From the NCBI GenBank assembly GCA_963693315.1, contig OY856186.1:282144935-282208934 (forward strand): 64,000 nucleotides of DNA, in the 5' to 3' direction. Below are positions 1 to 10,923 of this stretch, one piece after another. A model generated the notes under the pieces. The model was not told where the DNA came from and did no database searches. It saw nothing but the letters and a program-made list of their open reading frames with translations. This DNA is from Diogma glabrata. Its lineage: Eukaryota > Arthropoda > Insecta > Diptera > Cylindrotomidae. Every line of letters begins with the position of its first letter. Within the stretch, counting starts at the first letter, position 1. A program made the position numbers and the translations under genes.

Positions 1-121
1 TTGTTAAAGGGAGTTAACTTTTGTTTCATCTTTGCTACAGAATGTAGAAAACATTTAGGCGGAACGTATTGGTTATTTATGATTAAATTAAATTAACCCA
101 TTCTGGACGAAGTTTATTACA
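1..121 (-). repeat. 3' LTR of gypsy element (truncated by window edge)
   Basis: This stretch repeats at 6064-6149 plus 6384-6421, differing in the shared part by one clear substitution (gctacag against gctatag). On the minus strand it starts TGTAATAAAC, directly after a purine-rich tract (tggagggcag, 122-131) that fits the polypurine tract. It is therefore the first 121 bases of the 3' LTR of the element to its right; the rest lies outside the window. The near-identity of the two LTR copies suggests a fairly recent insertion. Confidence 0.85.
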
Positions 122-132
122 CTGCCCTCCAT

Positions 133-1422
133 TTAGTTTTGTTCGTCCTGAACAATATCAGCTATCCCATTGGTGCTGTTACCTTGGTACGGTGCCAACC
201 TTTGCAGATGTATCACTTTCATCTTGGTACGGGGTCCCTTTTGTATGCGGTAGATAACATCATTAATTCGTTTGATTATTTTATATGGGCCTTCCCAATC
301 TGGCTGCAGCTTGGGGGATCTTCCCTTAGTTCTTCTGGGGTTGTATAGCCATACCAATTCTCCTTCTTGAAAACCGCCACTATTTGCATTTATGTCGTAC
401 CTGGTTTTCATTTTGTCACTGGCAATCTTAATGTGGTCTCGAACCTGCTGATGGATTTTATTCATCTTCTCCCTTAGTTGTCCCACATAATCTGTTTTCG
501 TGGATACCAGACCTCCAGGGATGCCAAACTCGATGTCACTAGGAAGATGTAGTTCTCTTCCGAATATGATATTCGCTGGCGTTTCACTTGTCGTATCGTG
601 CACTGCGCTACGATAGGCCATCAAGAATAACGGAAGATCCTTGTCCCAATTTCTTTGGTTGGCTTCTACTACCTTTGACAAATGTTCTTCCATGGTTCGG
701 TTGATTCGTTCTACCATGCCATCCGACTGCGGGTTCATAGGTGTAGTTCGTGTTTTTCTAATGTCGAGTGTTCTGCACAGCTCTTCCATCAATTGAGATT
801 CGAAATTCCTTCCCTGGTCCGTATGCAACTCGAGCGGTGTTCCATATCTGCAAATCCAGTCATTGACTAATGTTTCAGCGACCGTAACTGCTTCCTGGTT
901 CGGTATTGCATAAGCTTCCGGCCATTTTGTAAAGTAATCAATGACCACCATGATGTATTTGTTACCTTTTGTAGTTTCCGGAAATGGCCCCGCGATGTCT
1001 ATAGCAATTCTCTCCATTGGGGCGCCCACATTGTACTGCTGCATCTCTCCTCGAGTTCTAGTCTTTGGTCCTTTGCTCGCTGCACAAGTATCACATCGCC
1101 GACACCATTGCTCTACGTCGGTTCGATACCTTACCCAATAAAACCTCTCCCTTACTTTAGCCAGGGTTTTATTGACTTCCAGGTGTCCTCCAGAAATACT
1201 TCCATGCAGCTTTCCCAGTACCTCTTCTGCTTGACTTAATGGCAACACCAGTTGCTCTAACACTTTCTTTCCATCAGCGGACTCCCATTTTCTTTTTAGT
1301 ATCCCGTTGTCCATAAATAGTGAGTCCCATTGCGCCCAGTAACATTTCACCTCCGTACTTAAAGGTGCGACTTTCCACTCCGTTCGCCTTCCCTCAGTTT
1401 TCCATTTCAATATTGGTGCCAT
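133..1422 (-). CDS. Ty3/gypsy integrase (C-terminal part of pol)
   Basis: This is the integrase that joins retroelement cDNA into host DNA. Counting from the codon at 1425, the H2C2 zinc finger is visible (H74, H81, C111, C114). The catalytic core follows with D143, D203 and E239, the last two in the D-x35-E spacing, in contexts AIDIAGP, HTDQGRNF and MVERINR. A C-terminal domain with the GELVWLYNP and GPYKI motifs ends before the polypurine tract. The frame is open throughout. The apparent start near 1422 is an artefact: the real upstream coding sequence continues at 3729 on the far side of a CACTCAG-ended insertion, in the same frame. It is one piece of a gag-IN polyprotein that lacks protease and reverse transcriptase. 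Confidence 0.9.
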   Translation of the reverse strand: MAPILKWKTEGRRTEWKVAPLSTEVKCYWAQWDSLFMDNGILKRKWESADGKKVLEQLVLPLSQAEEVLGKLHGSISGGHLEVNKTLAKVRERFYWVRYRTDVEQWCRRCDTCAASKGPKTRTRGEMQQYNVGAPMERIAIDIAGPFPETTKGNKYIMVVIDYFTKWPEAYAIPNQEAVTVAETLVNDWICRYGTPLELHTDQGRNFESQLMEELCRTLDIRKTRTTPMNPQSDGMVERINRTMEEHLSKVVEANQRNWDKDLPLFLMAYRSAVHDTTSETPANIIFGRELHLPSDIEFGIPGGLVSTKTDYVGQLREKMNKIHQQVRDHIKIASDKMKTRYDINANSGGFQEGELVWLYNPRRTKGRSPKLQPDWEGPYKIIKRINDVIYRIQKGPRTKMKVIHLQRLAPYQGNSTNGIADIVQDEQN

Positions 1423-1744
1423 CACTCAGAAAAAAGAGATACCTTATTTAACGTAAAGTATATGTAAATTTAACTGAAAATGATGTACGAATTGAGCCAG
1501 CGGAGGCATAAGTAAACTAAACAAAATTGACTAAGTAAAATGTACTTAAAAGCATGTAAAAAATTTTGCGCTGTTATGCTACTATTATGCTACCATCTTG
1601 TCCAAAAAAATGAAAAAAATTTAGTTTTTTTGCAATTATTAATCGTTTTTTTATCAATTCAGGGGGAGGAATTTAATATACACGGCAATGATTAACAGCG
1701 GTTAAGAAGGGCCCTGTAAAGATAAAATGCTATTTATATTAATA

Positions 1745-1830
1745 TTTATTTTGGACTTAACCCGGATTCGATCCCCAGACCTCTGTGTACAAGGCAGCAG
1801 CATTAACCATTCATCTATATAAATAATTAT
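1745..1830 (-). repeat. tRNA-derived SINE-like fragment
   Basis: On the minus strand an A-box-like TAGATGAATGG is followed about 40 bases later by a good B box within GGGATCGAATCCGG. A second B-box-like motif (GGTTCGATTCCC) lies on the plus strand near 1886. No clean cloverleaf acceptor stem is visible, so this is more likely a SINE head or a decayed tRNA-like repeat than a tRNA gene. Confidence 0.35.
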
Positions 1831-2393
1831 TTACATCAATTTATTTATGAATATTATGTTGATGCTTAAGTTTAGGACGTTCGAGGGTTCGATTCCCAGA
1901 CTGACCACTATTTATTTTTATTACATTTTTATTATTTTTTTAAAATAACATAAGAATGAATCCTTTTTATTCATAAAAATTCAATTTCACAGCATTTCAA
2001 TTTATCGATACTGTAGTTATTTTAAAATTATATAGACCTAAACATTTCAAATTTATTCCGACAATAATAATAATGTAACTAAGGTAACACAGAAATAACA
2101 ATTATATATATGTCAAATTCTTTTTGCCAAAATAAGAAATACGTATATCTCTCAAAATTAGTAAACAAACAAAACGCATCTTTCATCTTTCAAAATTAAC
2201 TTTCGTATAAGCTAAAATTACAGCAATCATATGTTGATTTTACTGTTTCAGTAGTAAATTTATTTTCAAAAATTTTACAATTCCAATTTTGCTTTATTAA
2301 CGTGGCACAGGATAATATTACTTAAATTATCAATACTTTGCACTAGTAAATTTTAGAAAAACGTACGTTATGTTTACAATTTTGGAGTTACTA

Positions 2394-3683
2394 ACAGGTC
2401 GTTCAATAAGTCCGTAGGATAAGTAAGAAAAAAACAACATTTTGACAAAACTCGATTTTTTTATTCAGCATAGTTGCCTTCGAGGGCGATACAACGAGTA
2501 TAGCGATTTTCCAACTTTTCTATACCACTTTTATAGTACGATTTCTCTTTCTCGTCAAAATAGGCCTCAGTTTCAGCGATTACTTCATCATTGGACTTAA
2601 ATTTCTTTCCAGCAAGCATTCTCTTGAGATCTGAAAACAGGAAAAAGTCGCTGGGGGCTAAATCTGGAGATTATGGTGGGTGGGTAAGCAATTCAAAGCC
2701 CAATTCATTCAATTTTGCCATCGTTTTCATCGATCTGTCACACGGTGCATTATCTTGGTGAAACAACACTTTTTTCTTTTGCAAATGTGGCCGTTTCTTT
2801 GCAATTTCAGCCTTTAATCGATCCAAAAGTTCACAGTAATACTCGCTGTTGATGGTGGTTCCTTTTTGGAGATAGTCAATGAATATTATTCCGTTCGTAT
2901 CCCAAAATACAGACGCCATCACCTTACCGGCCGACTGTTGCGTCTTTGCTCGCTTTGGATTCGGTTCGTCGACTGCTGTCCACTCAGCTGACTGTCTTTT
3001 GGATTCTGGTGTGTAATTGTGAAGCCATGTCTCATCCATTGTCACATATCTACGATAGAATTCCCTTTTATTGCAGTTTAATAGCGCCAAAGACTCCTCT
3101 GAAGCATCGATTCGTTGTTGTTTTTGGGCGACTGTGAGCTCACGCGGCAGCCAATTTGCACAGAGCCTTCGCATACCCAAATATTCGTGTAAAATGGTAA
3201 AAACACTACCATTTGCTACCTTTACAATGTCAGCTAGCTCATGCACCTTCAATTTGCGATCGTTCATAACCAATTTGTGGGTTTTTTTATGTTTTCTGGA
3301 ATAACAGCCTTATTTGGGTGTCCACTGCGCTCTGCATCTTTTGTGCTGGTACGACCACATTTAAATTCAGCCATCCACTTCTCTACCATTTGTCTCGATG
3401 GAGCAGAGCTTGGATAATGTTTATCAAGCCATTGTTTGGTTTCCACTGTATTTTTTTTTATCAAAAAGCAATGCTTTATTAAAATTCGAAATTCATTTTT
3501 TCCATTTTTTTTCAAAAACAAAAGTTGCTTCACACAAAATGCTATAACTCACGAATAAATAGTCAGATTGCTGTCAAATTTATACACGTATCGTTTGAAG
3601 GTTAGTACTAAATAAAAATCATATGGAAAAAATTCTAGTAACGCCATCTATGTGTCATCCTACGGACTTATTGAATGACCTAG
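2394..3683 (-). mobile_element. mariner transposon, about 1.29 kb
   Basis: The inverted ends share AGGTC(G/A)TTCAATAAGTC, starting near 2396 and ending near 3681. TA dinucleotides flank at 2392-2393 and 3684-3685, the target used by Tc1/mariner. The 1290-bp length is typical for mariner, and one minus-strand transposase gene fills it. It lies wholly inside the CACTCAG-ended insertion, so it arrived after that element. Confidence 0.9.
2466..3533 (-). pseudogene. mariner transposase, frameshifted and with a premature stop
   Basis: The DD34D transposase of the mariner element is broken at two visible points. The N-terminal helix-turn-helix part runs 3533-3264 with the family motif KQWLDKHYPSS. 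It then shifts frame into 3273-2671, which carries MDETW (first Asp) and FHQDNAP (second Asp). The ORF stops at the HPP-SPDLAP position, where the usual Tyr codon is TAA. Coding similarity with the third Asp (SPDLAPSDFF) continues past the stop to about 2466. A frameshift plus a nonsense codon before the third catalytic Asp means no functional enzyme from this copy. Confidence 0.88.
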
Positions 3684-3728
3684 TATAGCGCATAAGTAAC
3701 AAACGCATCGTTTTTTTTTCTGAGTGAT

Positions 3729-5525
3729 AGCTGGATCCTTTAGCTGCTCTCGTTTAAATGCCTTGGTACACCAATCGTCAGGAGTTTGGAACTTAATTTG
3801 ATTCACTTTCATTGCCTCCTTTCTCTTAGTCTTGCTACATGACTTGCGCTCCTCCATACAGGGTTTTCTTGAAAGATCGTCAGCGTTACAATGTATCCCT
3901 TTCTTACGGTGTTCAACGCGGAAATTTCCTGCCTTTTTGACATCTACTTGCTTGTTTGAAAGATTCATCAACCGGACTGGAACTACTTTTGCAGCTATTA
4001 GTGTTTTGCATTCCCTTTGTATCCTTTTATTACGGTGTTCAACGCGGAAATCTCCTGCCTTTTTGACATTCACTTGCTTGTTTGAAAGATTCATCAACCG
4101 GACTGGAACTACTCCTTCTTTTGCAGTTATTAGTGTTTTGCATTCCCGTCTGATGTGCCCTAACTGCCCACAATTCCAGCATCTTACCCTGCTAGATTTT
4201 CTTCGTTGATTTCGTTCAGGCTTATCTTCCAAACTTTTGACACGCATGATCACTTCATCAAGCGCTGCTTTCAGTGGTTCCTCAGCAACTTCCATCTGAC
4301 GTACTCTATCTGAGCCATACGCTCTTTTTCCGGCTTCCATTTGCAGGGCCAATGCTAAGACTTCCGCAGGTAATTTCTTCCCGCTTAGATACAACTGATT
4401 TCTCATATGTATATCTCGAAGAGCATTGATAAATGTATCAGCTGCCAGCTCATCTCGATGTTCAGCGTTATAGTTCGGATATGACAGATTAACCAGTCTC
4501 ACAATGTCAGCCTCTAATTCTTGCAAAGTTTCGCTGACTCCCTGTTTTCGTGTCTTGAGCTGCATGCGATGGAGAGCTTGCATATGACTTTCCCTATATC
4601 TTACTTCTAAGGCCTCCATAATCTTGCTGTAATCACGCTCTGTCGCTGATAGTGTCTGCAAAATTTCAGCAGTAGGTCCCTTCAATACCAATATAAGCGC
4701 GTTTGCTTTTTCCTGGTGATCAACCCCAGTTGTTGCTATCTCAAATTGCATCTTAAATATCTGATACGATGTAGATCCATCAAATGCGGGTGTTTTCACT
4801 CTAGCTGGAGCTGAAGTAGTTGATGGATTGATCATGCTACCTGACTTTACTTGTGCTATTTCTTGGCGGAATTCACTCGAAAGATTGCGTAGTTTCTCTT
4901 CATGTTCTTCGGTAACTTTCCGCAGCTCCCTTTCCATGTGGTTGATTTTAACCTCCGCACTGGATATACGTGACTCGATTACTTCACGTAGTTGTTGTTG
5001 ATCTAATTTTTGTTGGGCCATCAGATCAGCAAGTTGTCGTTGTTGATCTACTTTTTGGTCTGCTGCCAGTTTCTCTTGTCGGGCCATCAGATTGTTTCCT
5101 TGTTTGGCAATCGTATCAGCAAATTGTTGTTGTTGATCTACTCTTTGTTCTGCTGCCAGTTTCTCTTGTCGGGCCATGATATCAGCAAGTTGTTGTTGTT
5201 GCTCTACTTTTTGTTCTGCGGCCAGAACTTTTTGTTCTGCTGCCTGTTTCTCTTGTCGGGCCATCATATCAGCAAGTTGTTGTTGTTGCTGTGCCATCAT
5301 TTCTCTCATCAACACCATCATCGGATCAATTGTTGGGGCATTCTGAACTGGAGCTTCTTCCGACTCTACTTCTATGACCTCTGTGTTTTGGCCTGCTTCT
5401 TCTAAAACTTTACGCAGCCGGAATACCAGTTCTGCCTTCGTTCCATGGATTGGAGCATTCCTTTTCTTCAACTCATCCTTCAGCTGGGTCTGGCTGAGAT
5501 CACTAATATTTACTGTCTTGACCAT
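3729..5525 (-). pseudogene. gypsy gag fused to RNase H tail (internally deleted gag-pol)
   Basis: The start is the ATG at 5525, just after the primer site; the in-frame upstream codons lie in the LTR. The N-terminus has a SAP-like helix pair (about residues 10-45). A glutamine-rich coiled coil of repeated RQEK(L)AAEQ units follows (about 95-210), then the gag capsid region, then a CCHC knuckle CWNCGQLGHIRREC near residue 450. It then jumps into the protease-RT linker (VPVRLMNLSNKQ) and straight to the end of RNase H (HCNADDLSRKPC). Protease, RT and most of RNase H are missing. The join segment is itself tandemly duplicated (about 127 bp, near 3903-4150). The frame continues to the integrase across the insertion at 1423-3726. 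Confidence 0.85.
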
Positions 5526-5535
5526 TGTTTCAATA

Positions 5536-5553
5536 ATCCCACTTCTGACACCA
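5536..5553 (-). promoter_or_regulatory. gypsy primer-binding site
   Basis: On the minus strand TGGTGTCAGAAGTGGGAT follows the LTR end after a one-base spacer. The TGG start and sequence match the tRNA-Leu-type primer sites common in insect Ty3/gypsy elements (family knowledge). It lies just upstream of the gag ATG at 5525. Confidence 0.7.
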
Positions 5554-5554
5554 C

Positions 5555-6421
5555 TGTAACGACTCTTCGTTGGTTCTTTTAGATTATTGAACAAACACGA
5601 CAGTAAAAGACAGATCTTTAGTTAACAGAATCTCAAACTTTATTTATCATCAAATTACAGCTGCTTCCGTTTTTCCTTACAATAAATTCCAGGGTCTCCA
5701 ATTTATGTCCGATAAACTTCACCGCTTTTCCACAATTTGAATCAATAATATTCGGAATCGTAAAATCTGTATTTACTATTCCACTAAGTTCAGATTCTTT
5801 TACTATTAGTACCCAGGCTCAAGTACCACCGTTTATTCCTTATACTTGCGAATATTTGTAAAACACTTTCAATTGCAAAAGAAAAACTGACTATCTGATA
5901 TTTTTGTTCGCTTATTTATATCGAAAAATAAATAAATCGAAACTTCTATAATCCACTAGAAATCAATACTACGTAGTCCGTACATCTTGAATAGGCCACA
6001 CCTGTTTTCATTCATACTTGCATTTGTATTAGCGAACTCAAATTTAATTTATGCAAAATGTATTTGTTAAAGGGAGTTAACTTTTGTTTCATCTTTGCTA
6101 TAGAATGTAGAAAACATTTAGGCGGAACGTATTGGTTATTTATGATTAATACCGCATTCACAGCGACATAGCAAATTAGTAGATAGTATATTATAATTTG
6201 CATTTTGGCATATTTAATATGAGTTTAAAACGTAGATTGTAATTCGAATCGTAAGTATTTGAATCGTTTGTAATGGTAGTAAGCCTAGATATCAAATTAG
6301 TTGCAAGATTTTAAAATAAAAAGTGTTTACAGCACAGATTTAAATTACATCTACTAATTTGCTATGTCGCTGTGAATGTGGTATAACTTAAATTAACCCA
6401 TTCTGGACGAAGTTTATTACA
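5555..6421 (-). repeat. 5' LTR of gypsy element, interrupted by a MITE
   Basis: The LTR runs from TGTAAC at 5555 to TTACA at 6421, with TG...CA boundaries on either strand. Its terminal part is nearly identical to the LTR piece at 1-121. Without the 234-bp MITE and its 3-bp duplication the LTR is about 630 bp. It sits next to a primer site and gag, so it is the upstream LTR of the minus-strand element and would hold its promoter. Confidence 0.85.
6150..6383. mobile_element. 234-bp MITE with 33-bp TIRs and TAA duplication (Harbinger-like)
   Basis: The ends are 33-bp inverted repeats (TACCGCATTCACAGCGACAT... against TACCACATTC...) with one mismatch. TAA flanks both sides (6147-6149 and 6384-6386). 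The uninterrupted LTR at 84-105 shows the empty site. A 3-bp TWA duplication is typical of PIF/Harbinger MITEs. No coding capacity. Confidence 0.82.
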
Positions 6422-7487
<1,066 letters not shown>

Positions 7488-8670
7488 GTCTAGTATCTGG
7501 TACTTTATATCTGGTATCTGTTATCTGGTATCTGGTATCTGGTATCTGATATCTGGTATCTGGTATCTTGTATCTGGTATCTGGTATCTGTTATCTGGTA
7601 TCTGGTATCTGGTATCTGATATCTGGTATCTGGTATCTTGTATCTGGTATCTGGTATCTGGATTCTTCTATCTGGTATCTGGTTTCTAGTATCTGATATC
7701 TGGTATCTGATATCTGGTATCTGGTATAAAGTATCTGGTATCTGGTATCTGGTATCTGGTATCTTGTATCTGGTATCTGGTATCTGGTGTCTGGTATCTG
7801 GTATCTGGTATCTGGTATCTGGTAACTGGGATCTGGATCTGGTATCTGGTATCTGGTAGCTGGTATCTGGTATCTCGTTTCTGGAATCTGGTATCTGCAT
7901 TTGGTATCTCGTATCTGGAATCTGGTATCTTTGATCTGGTATCTGGTGTCTGGTATGAGGTATCTGGTATCTGGTATCTGGTATCTGGTATCTGGTATCT
8001 GGTATCTGGTATCTGGTATCTGGTATCTGTTATCTGGTATCTGGTATCTGGTATCTGGTATCTGGTATTTGGTATTTGGTATCTTGTTTCTGGGATCTGG
8101 GATCTGGTATCTGGTTTCTGGTATTTGGTATCTGGTATCTGGTATCTGGTATCTGGTATCTGGTATCTGGTATCTGGTATCTGGTATCTGGTATCTGGTA
8201 TTTGGTATTTGGTATCTTGTTTCTGGGATCTGGGATCTGGTATCTGGTTTCTGGTATCTGGTATCTGGTATCTGGTATCTGGTATCTGGTATCTGGTATC
8301 TGGTATCTAGTTTCTGGTATCTGGTATCTGGTATCTGGTTTCTGGTATCTGGTATCTGGTAACTGGTATCTTGATCTGGTATCTGATTTCTGGTATCTGG
8401 TATCTGGTATCTGGGACCTGGTATCTTGTATCTGGTATCTGGTTTCTGTATTTGGTATCTCGTTTCTGTATTTGGTATCTGATATCTGGTATCTGGTATA
8501 TGGTATCTTGTATCTGGTATCTGGTATCCAGCATCATGTTTCTGGTATCTGATATCCAGTATCAGGTTTCTGGTATCTGATATCTGATATTTGGTTTCTG
8601 GTATCTAGTATCGGGTCTAAGATATTTGGTATCTTGTATCTGGTGTTTAGTATCTGGTATGTTATCTGTT
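7488..8670. repeat. GGTATCT heptamer array (minisatellite, about 1.2 kb)
   Basis: Head-to-tail copies of a 7-bp unit GGTATCT fill this stretch. Common variants are GGTTTCT, TGTATCT, GATATCT and GGTATTT. Larger blocks also repeat: the run around 8060-8110 recurs near 8200-8245, a higher-order duplication. Because 7 is not a multiple of 3, each 21 bases can encode a heptapeptide (YQIPDTR on the minus strand), which explains long open frames on both strands. It is a satellite-type array, not a coding gene. Confidence 0.95.
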
Positions 8671-9844
8671 ATGATCAATAAAAATTTTCGTTGATGCAAC
8701 ATACATAAATTTCGGTTAGTTTTAATTTTATAATTTCTTAGTTAAATTTAACAACGTTGATTTATTTTATAAACAATTTTTAACACGTTGTTATTAAATT
8801 TAACAGACATATCTCGTGCTTATTACGACTACGAACAACAATCTGGCTGTGGTTTATGGTTGTTAAAATATTAAGAAAATATATTTATGTTTCATTTGTG
8901 TTTTCTAAACATTTTTGTTAAAAAAATTACAACTTCTTTGTAAGTTTGTTTCTTAGTTTTTAAAGATTTTTATTTATTACATGATTAGGACGAAATAATG
9001 TTTGGTTATTTCATTATAATAAATACACTGTTCGACCTTTATACGCTCTTGCCTGACCTTGAAAGCGTTAAAAAATCGGGGTTTGAATGCCTAAACTTCT
9101 AAAATATGGATGGTTGAAGCGTTCAACGAGAAGTCCAACAAAACTTTAACAATTTAACAAAATATATATTTTAAAATGATAAAAGTTCAAAAAATTAATT
9201 AGTTAAATCTTTATGGAATTATTCTTAAAATTAGCAAGTCATTCACTTTGATTAGTTTGTTTGAACCTAAATTTTGATCTTTAATTCGATATTTTAATTT
9301 GATAAAAATTAATGAAAGATTATTTAGCATTTATTATTTAAATGTTGAATTTTATTTAATCTGAAATATTTTATATATTAACATCTTATCCGCTTGACGA
9401 CTATTTTGACACTTTAAAAGCCTAAGTTTTAAATTGCTCACGTTTTCCTTTTCCTGCGCTAATTTTAATATAAATCGTGTATACTAAAAAATATAGAAGA
9501 ATGAGTAATGACTTACAATCCAAAACTACCTATATATGTTTATGTATATAATTATAAATATTATATTACACTGGTCGTTAACAAATAATTGTCTCAGACA
9601 AAGCCTAGAAAAAATCTTTTTGGTAAAAAAAACACCAGAGTATTTTTTTTAAATAAAAAGAACACTTACCGCAAAATAATCGTAGTTGAGTTTTTGATAA
9701 ATTCGTTGACTTTTTAAAATATATCTTGAAATATGCAGATTTAAAAAAAACATGTAAACTTATTTGTAAGAAATTTAATTTTCTACAGAAAAGGTCCCGT
9801 TCATTTTTTTCCTAAAACGTATATATCTGATGATTCTGATGATA
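8671..9844. other. AT-rich spacer, no recognised gene
   Basis: No ORF, terminal repeat or RNA gene could be recognised in this 1.2-kb AT-rich interval. Confidence 0.6.
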
Positions 9845-10113
9845 TTTTGGATATATGAAAAATTAGCGATCAAATAAGTTAGAGATCAAATAAGCTTACT
9901 TGAAAACTTATTTGATCGCTAGTTTTTCAAATATATCCGAACTGATCAGCTAGAGTTCTGATTATTTTTCATTCATATATTTAAAAGAAAAATTAAAAAT
10001 TATATGCTAGCATTTCTCATTACCACTTTTTGAAATCATTGCTTCTACGTCAACAAAATGTCTACGCAAAAACTTTATTTATAAGCGTAGCGAAGCACGC
10101 CGGGCCCTCCTAG
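9845..10113 (+). mobile_element. Helitron-type 3' end (non-autonomous copy)
   Basis: The right end reads GCGTAGCGAAGCACGC, a short hairpin, followed by nine bases and CTAG, then T. This matches the Helitron 3' end (hairpin about 10 nt before CTRR, inserted before T). The same terminal 105 bp or so recurs at 10577-10685, 33172-33276 and, reversed, 32803-32907. The left part contains an inverted repeat (9849-9883 against 9905-9941). No ORF, so it is a non-autonomous or truncated copy. Confidence 0.7.
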
Positions 10114-10314
10114 TATATATATGTTGTTTCTTGAAATTTTTTGTTTCTGATTGTTTTGTTTTTCATAAAAAATGTCAAACTATTTAAAATGCAATGGTGG
10201 ATAAATCTACCTTACCGTAATATTAGTTCTCTTTTGTTCCGAAAAGCGCAAACATTTATATTTTATGATTGCTTTTAGTAAATCCGACGTTTAATTTTTT
10301 AAATAAAGGAAACA

Positions 10315-10470
10315 TATTTTTCTCGAGAAAAATAAAAATTTTCTCGAGAAATTGAGATTAGATTTTTGTTAAATTTCTCGAGAAATATTTCTCGAGAAGA
10401 AACACTAATACACACTATCCGATATGACATCCAATTTAACCAAATCGGGCCGACCGTCGGATCATCAGTA
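10315..10470. repeat. TTTCTCGAGAAA palindrome cluster, left copy
   Basis: Several TTTCTCGAGAAA-type palindromes are followed by a stretch rich in ATCGGA/TCCGAT words. The same order (palindromes, then GAACACTA, then TCCGAT-rich sequence) recurs at 21535-21910. It is a dispersed repeat of unknown class. Confidence 0.5.
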
Positions 10471-10576
10471 TGTCCTTTTAAAGCAATTGCTATTTATTTA
10501 CTGTAGTAAGATTCGTTGCAAATATTTGTAGTTTCATCAGCATGCAGATCTATAAAAATAATTCTAAAATAATTCT

Positions 10577-10685
10577 AACTAGCATTTCTCATTATCACTT
10601 TTTGAAATCATTGCTTCTACGTCAACAAAATGTCTACGCAAAAACTTTATTTATAAGCGTAGCGAAGCACGCCGGGCCCTCCTAG
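10577..10685 (+). mobile_element. Helitron-type 3' terminus, second copy
   Basis: This is a close copy of the terminal sequence at 10009-10113, again ending hairpin, GGGCCCTC, CTAG, then T. Only the 3' end is recognisable. The upstream sequence differs, so this is a truncated or chimeric non-autonomous Helitron. Confidence 0.65.
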
Positions 10686-10736
10686 TATAAATAAAAAAAT
10701 TAAAATATCTGTAAGCATCCACAAAATTTTAGCACT

Positions 10737-10898
10737 AAATTGAAATTTGAAAAGAAAATATAAAATACTAACTAAATCAATACATAAACTCGCTCATACC
10801 ATTATCATTTATTCACAAATTGAAATTTGAAAAGAAAAAATAAAATACTAACTAAATCAATGCATAAACTTATCCATACCATTATCATTCATTCACAA
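10737..10898. repeat. tandem duplication of about 80 bp
   Basis: Two adjacent copies of a unit beginning ATTGAAATTTGAAAAG (10739 and 10818) agree except for a few substitutions. A partial third copy appears near 10963. Confidence 0.8.
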
Positions 10899-10902
10899 CA
10901 TT

Positions 10903-10923
10903 CAACGTATTAATATATAAGAT
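10903..10923 (-). mobile_element. Helitron-type 5' terminus, reversed
   Basis: On the minus strand this reads TCTTATATATTAATACGTTG, the same start as the 5' ends at 24751 (plus) and 20803 (minus). TC at the 5' edge fits Helitrons. Nothing further of the element is identifiable here. Confidence 0.5.

Larger units (their letters stand above)
1423..3726. mobile_element. CACTCAG-ended insertion inside gypsy pol, 2-bp target duplication AT
   Basis: The ends are inverted copies: CACTCAGAAAAAA at 1423 and TTTTTTCTGAGTG ending at 3726. Both are flanked by AT (1421-1422 and 3727-3728). Removing the insertion and one AT brings the upstream pol frame (ending near 3729) and the integrase frame (from 1422) into register, which supports the boundaries. 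About 1.0 kb remains after subtracting the nested mariner, and I see no coding sequence in it. It holds tRNA-like B-box sequences near 1765 and 1885. CAC termini with a 2-bp duplication suggest a CACTA/CMC-like non-autonomous element; this is inference. Confidence 0.65.

Noticed and set aside
7505..8580. Several overlapping ORFs of 60-158 codons on both strands
   Set aside because: All arise from the stop-poor GGTATCT heptamer array.
7488..8670. Possible CRISPR-like array
   Set aside because: Units are 7 bp head to tail with no unique spacers, in a eukaryotic genome.
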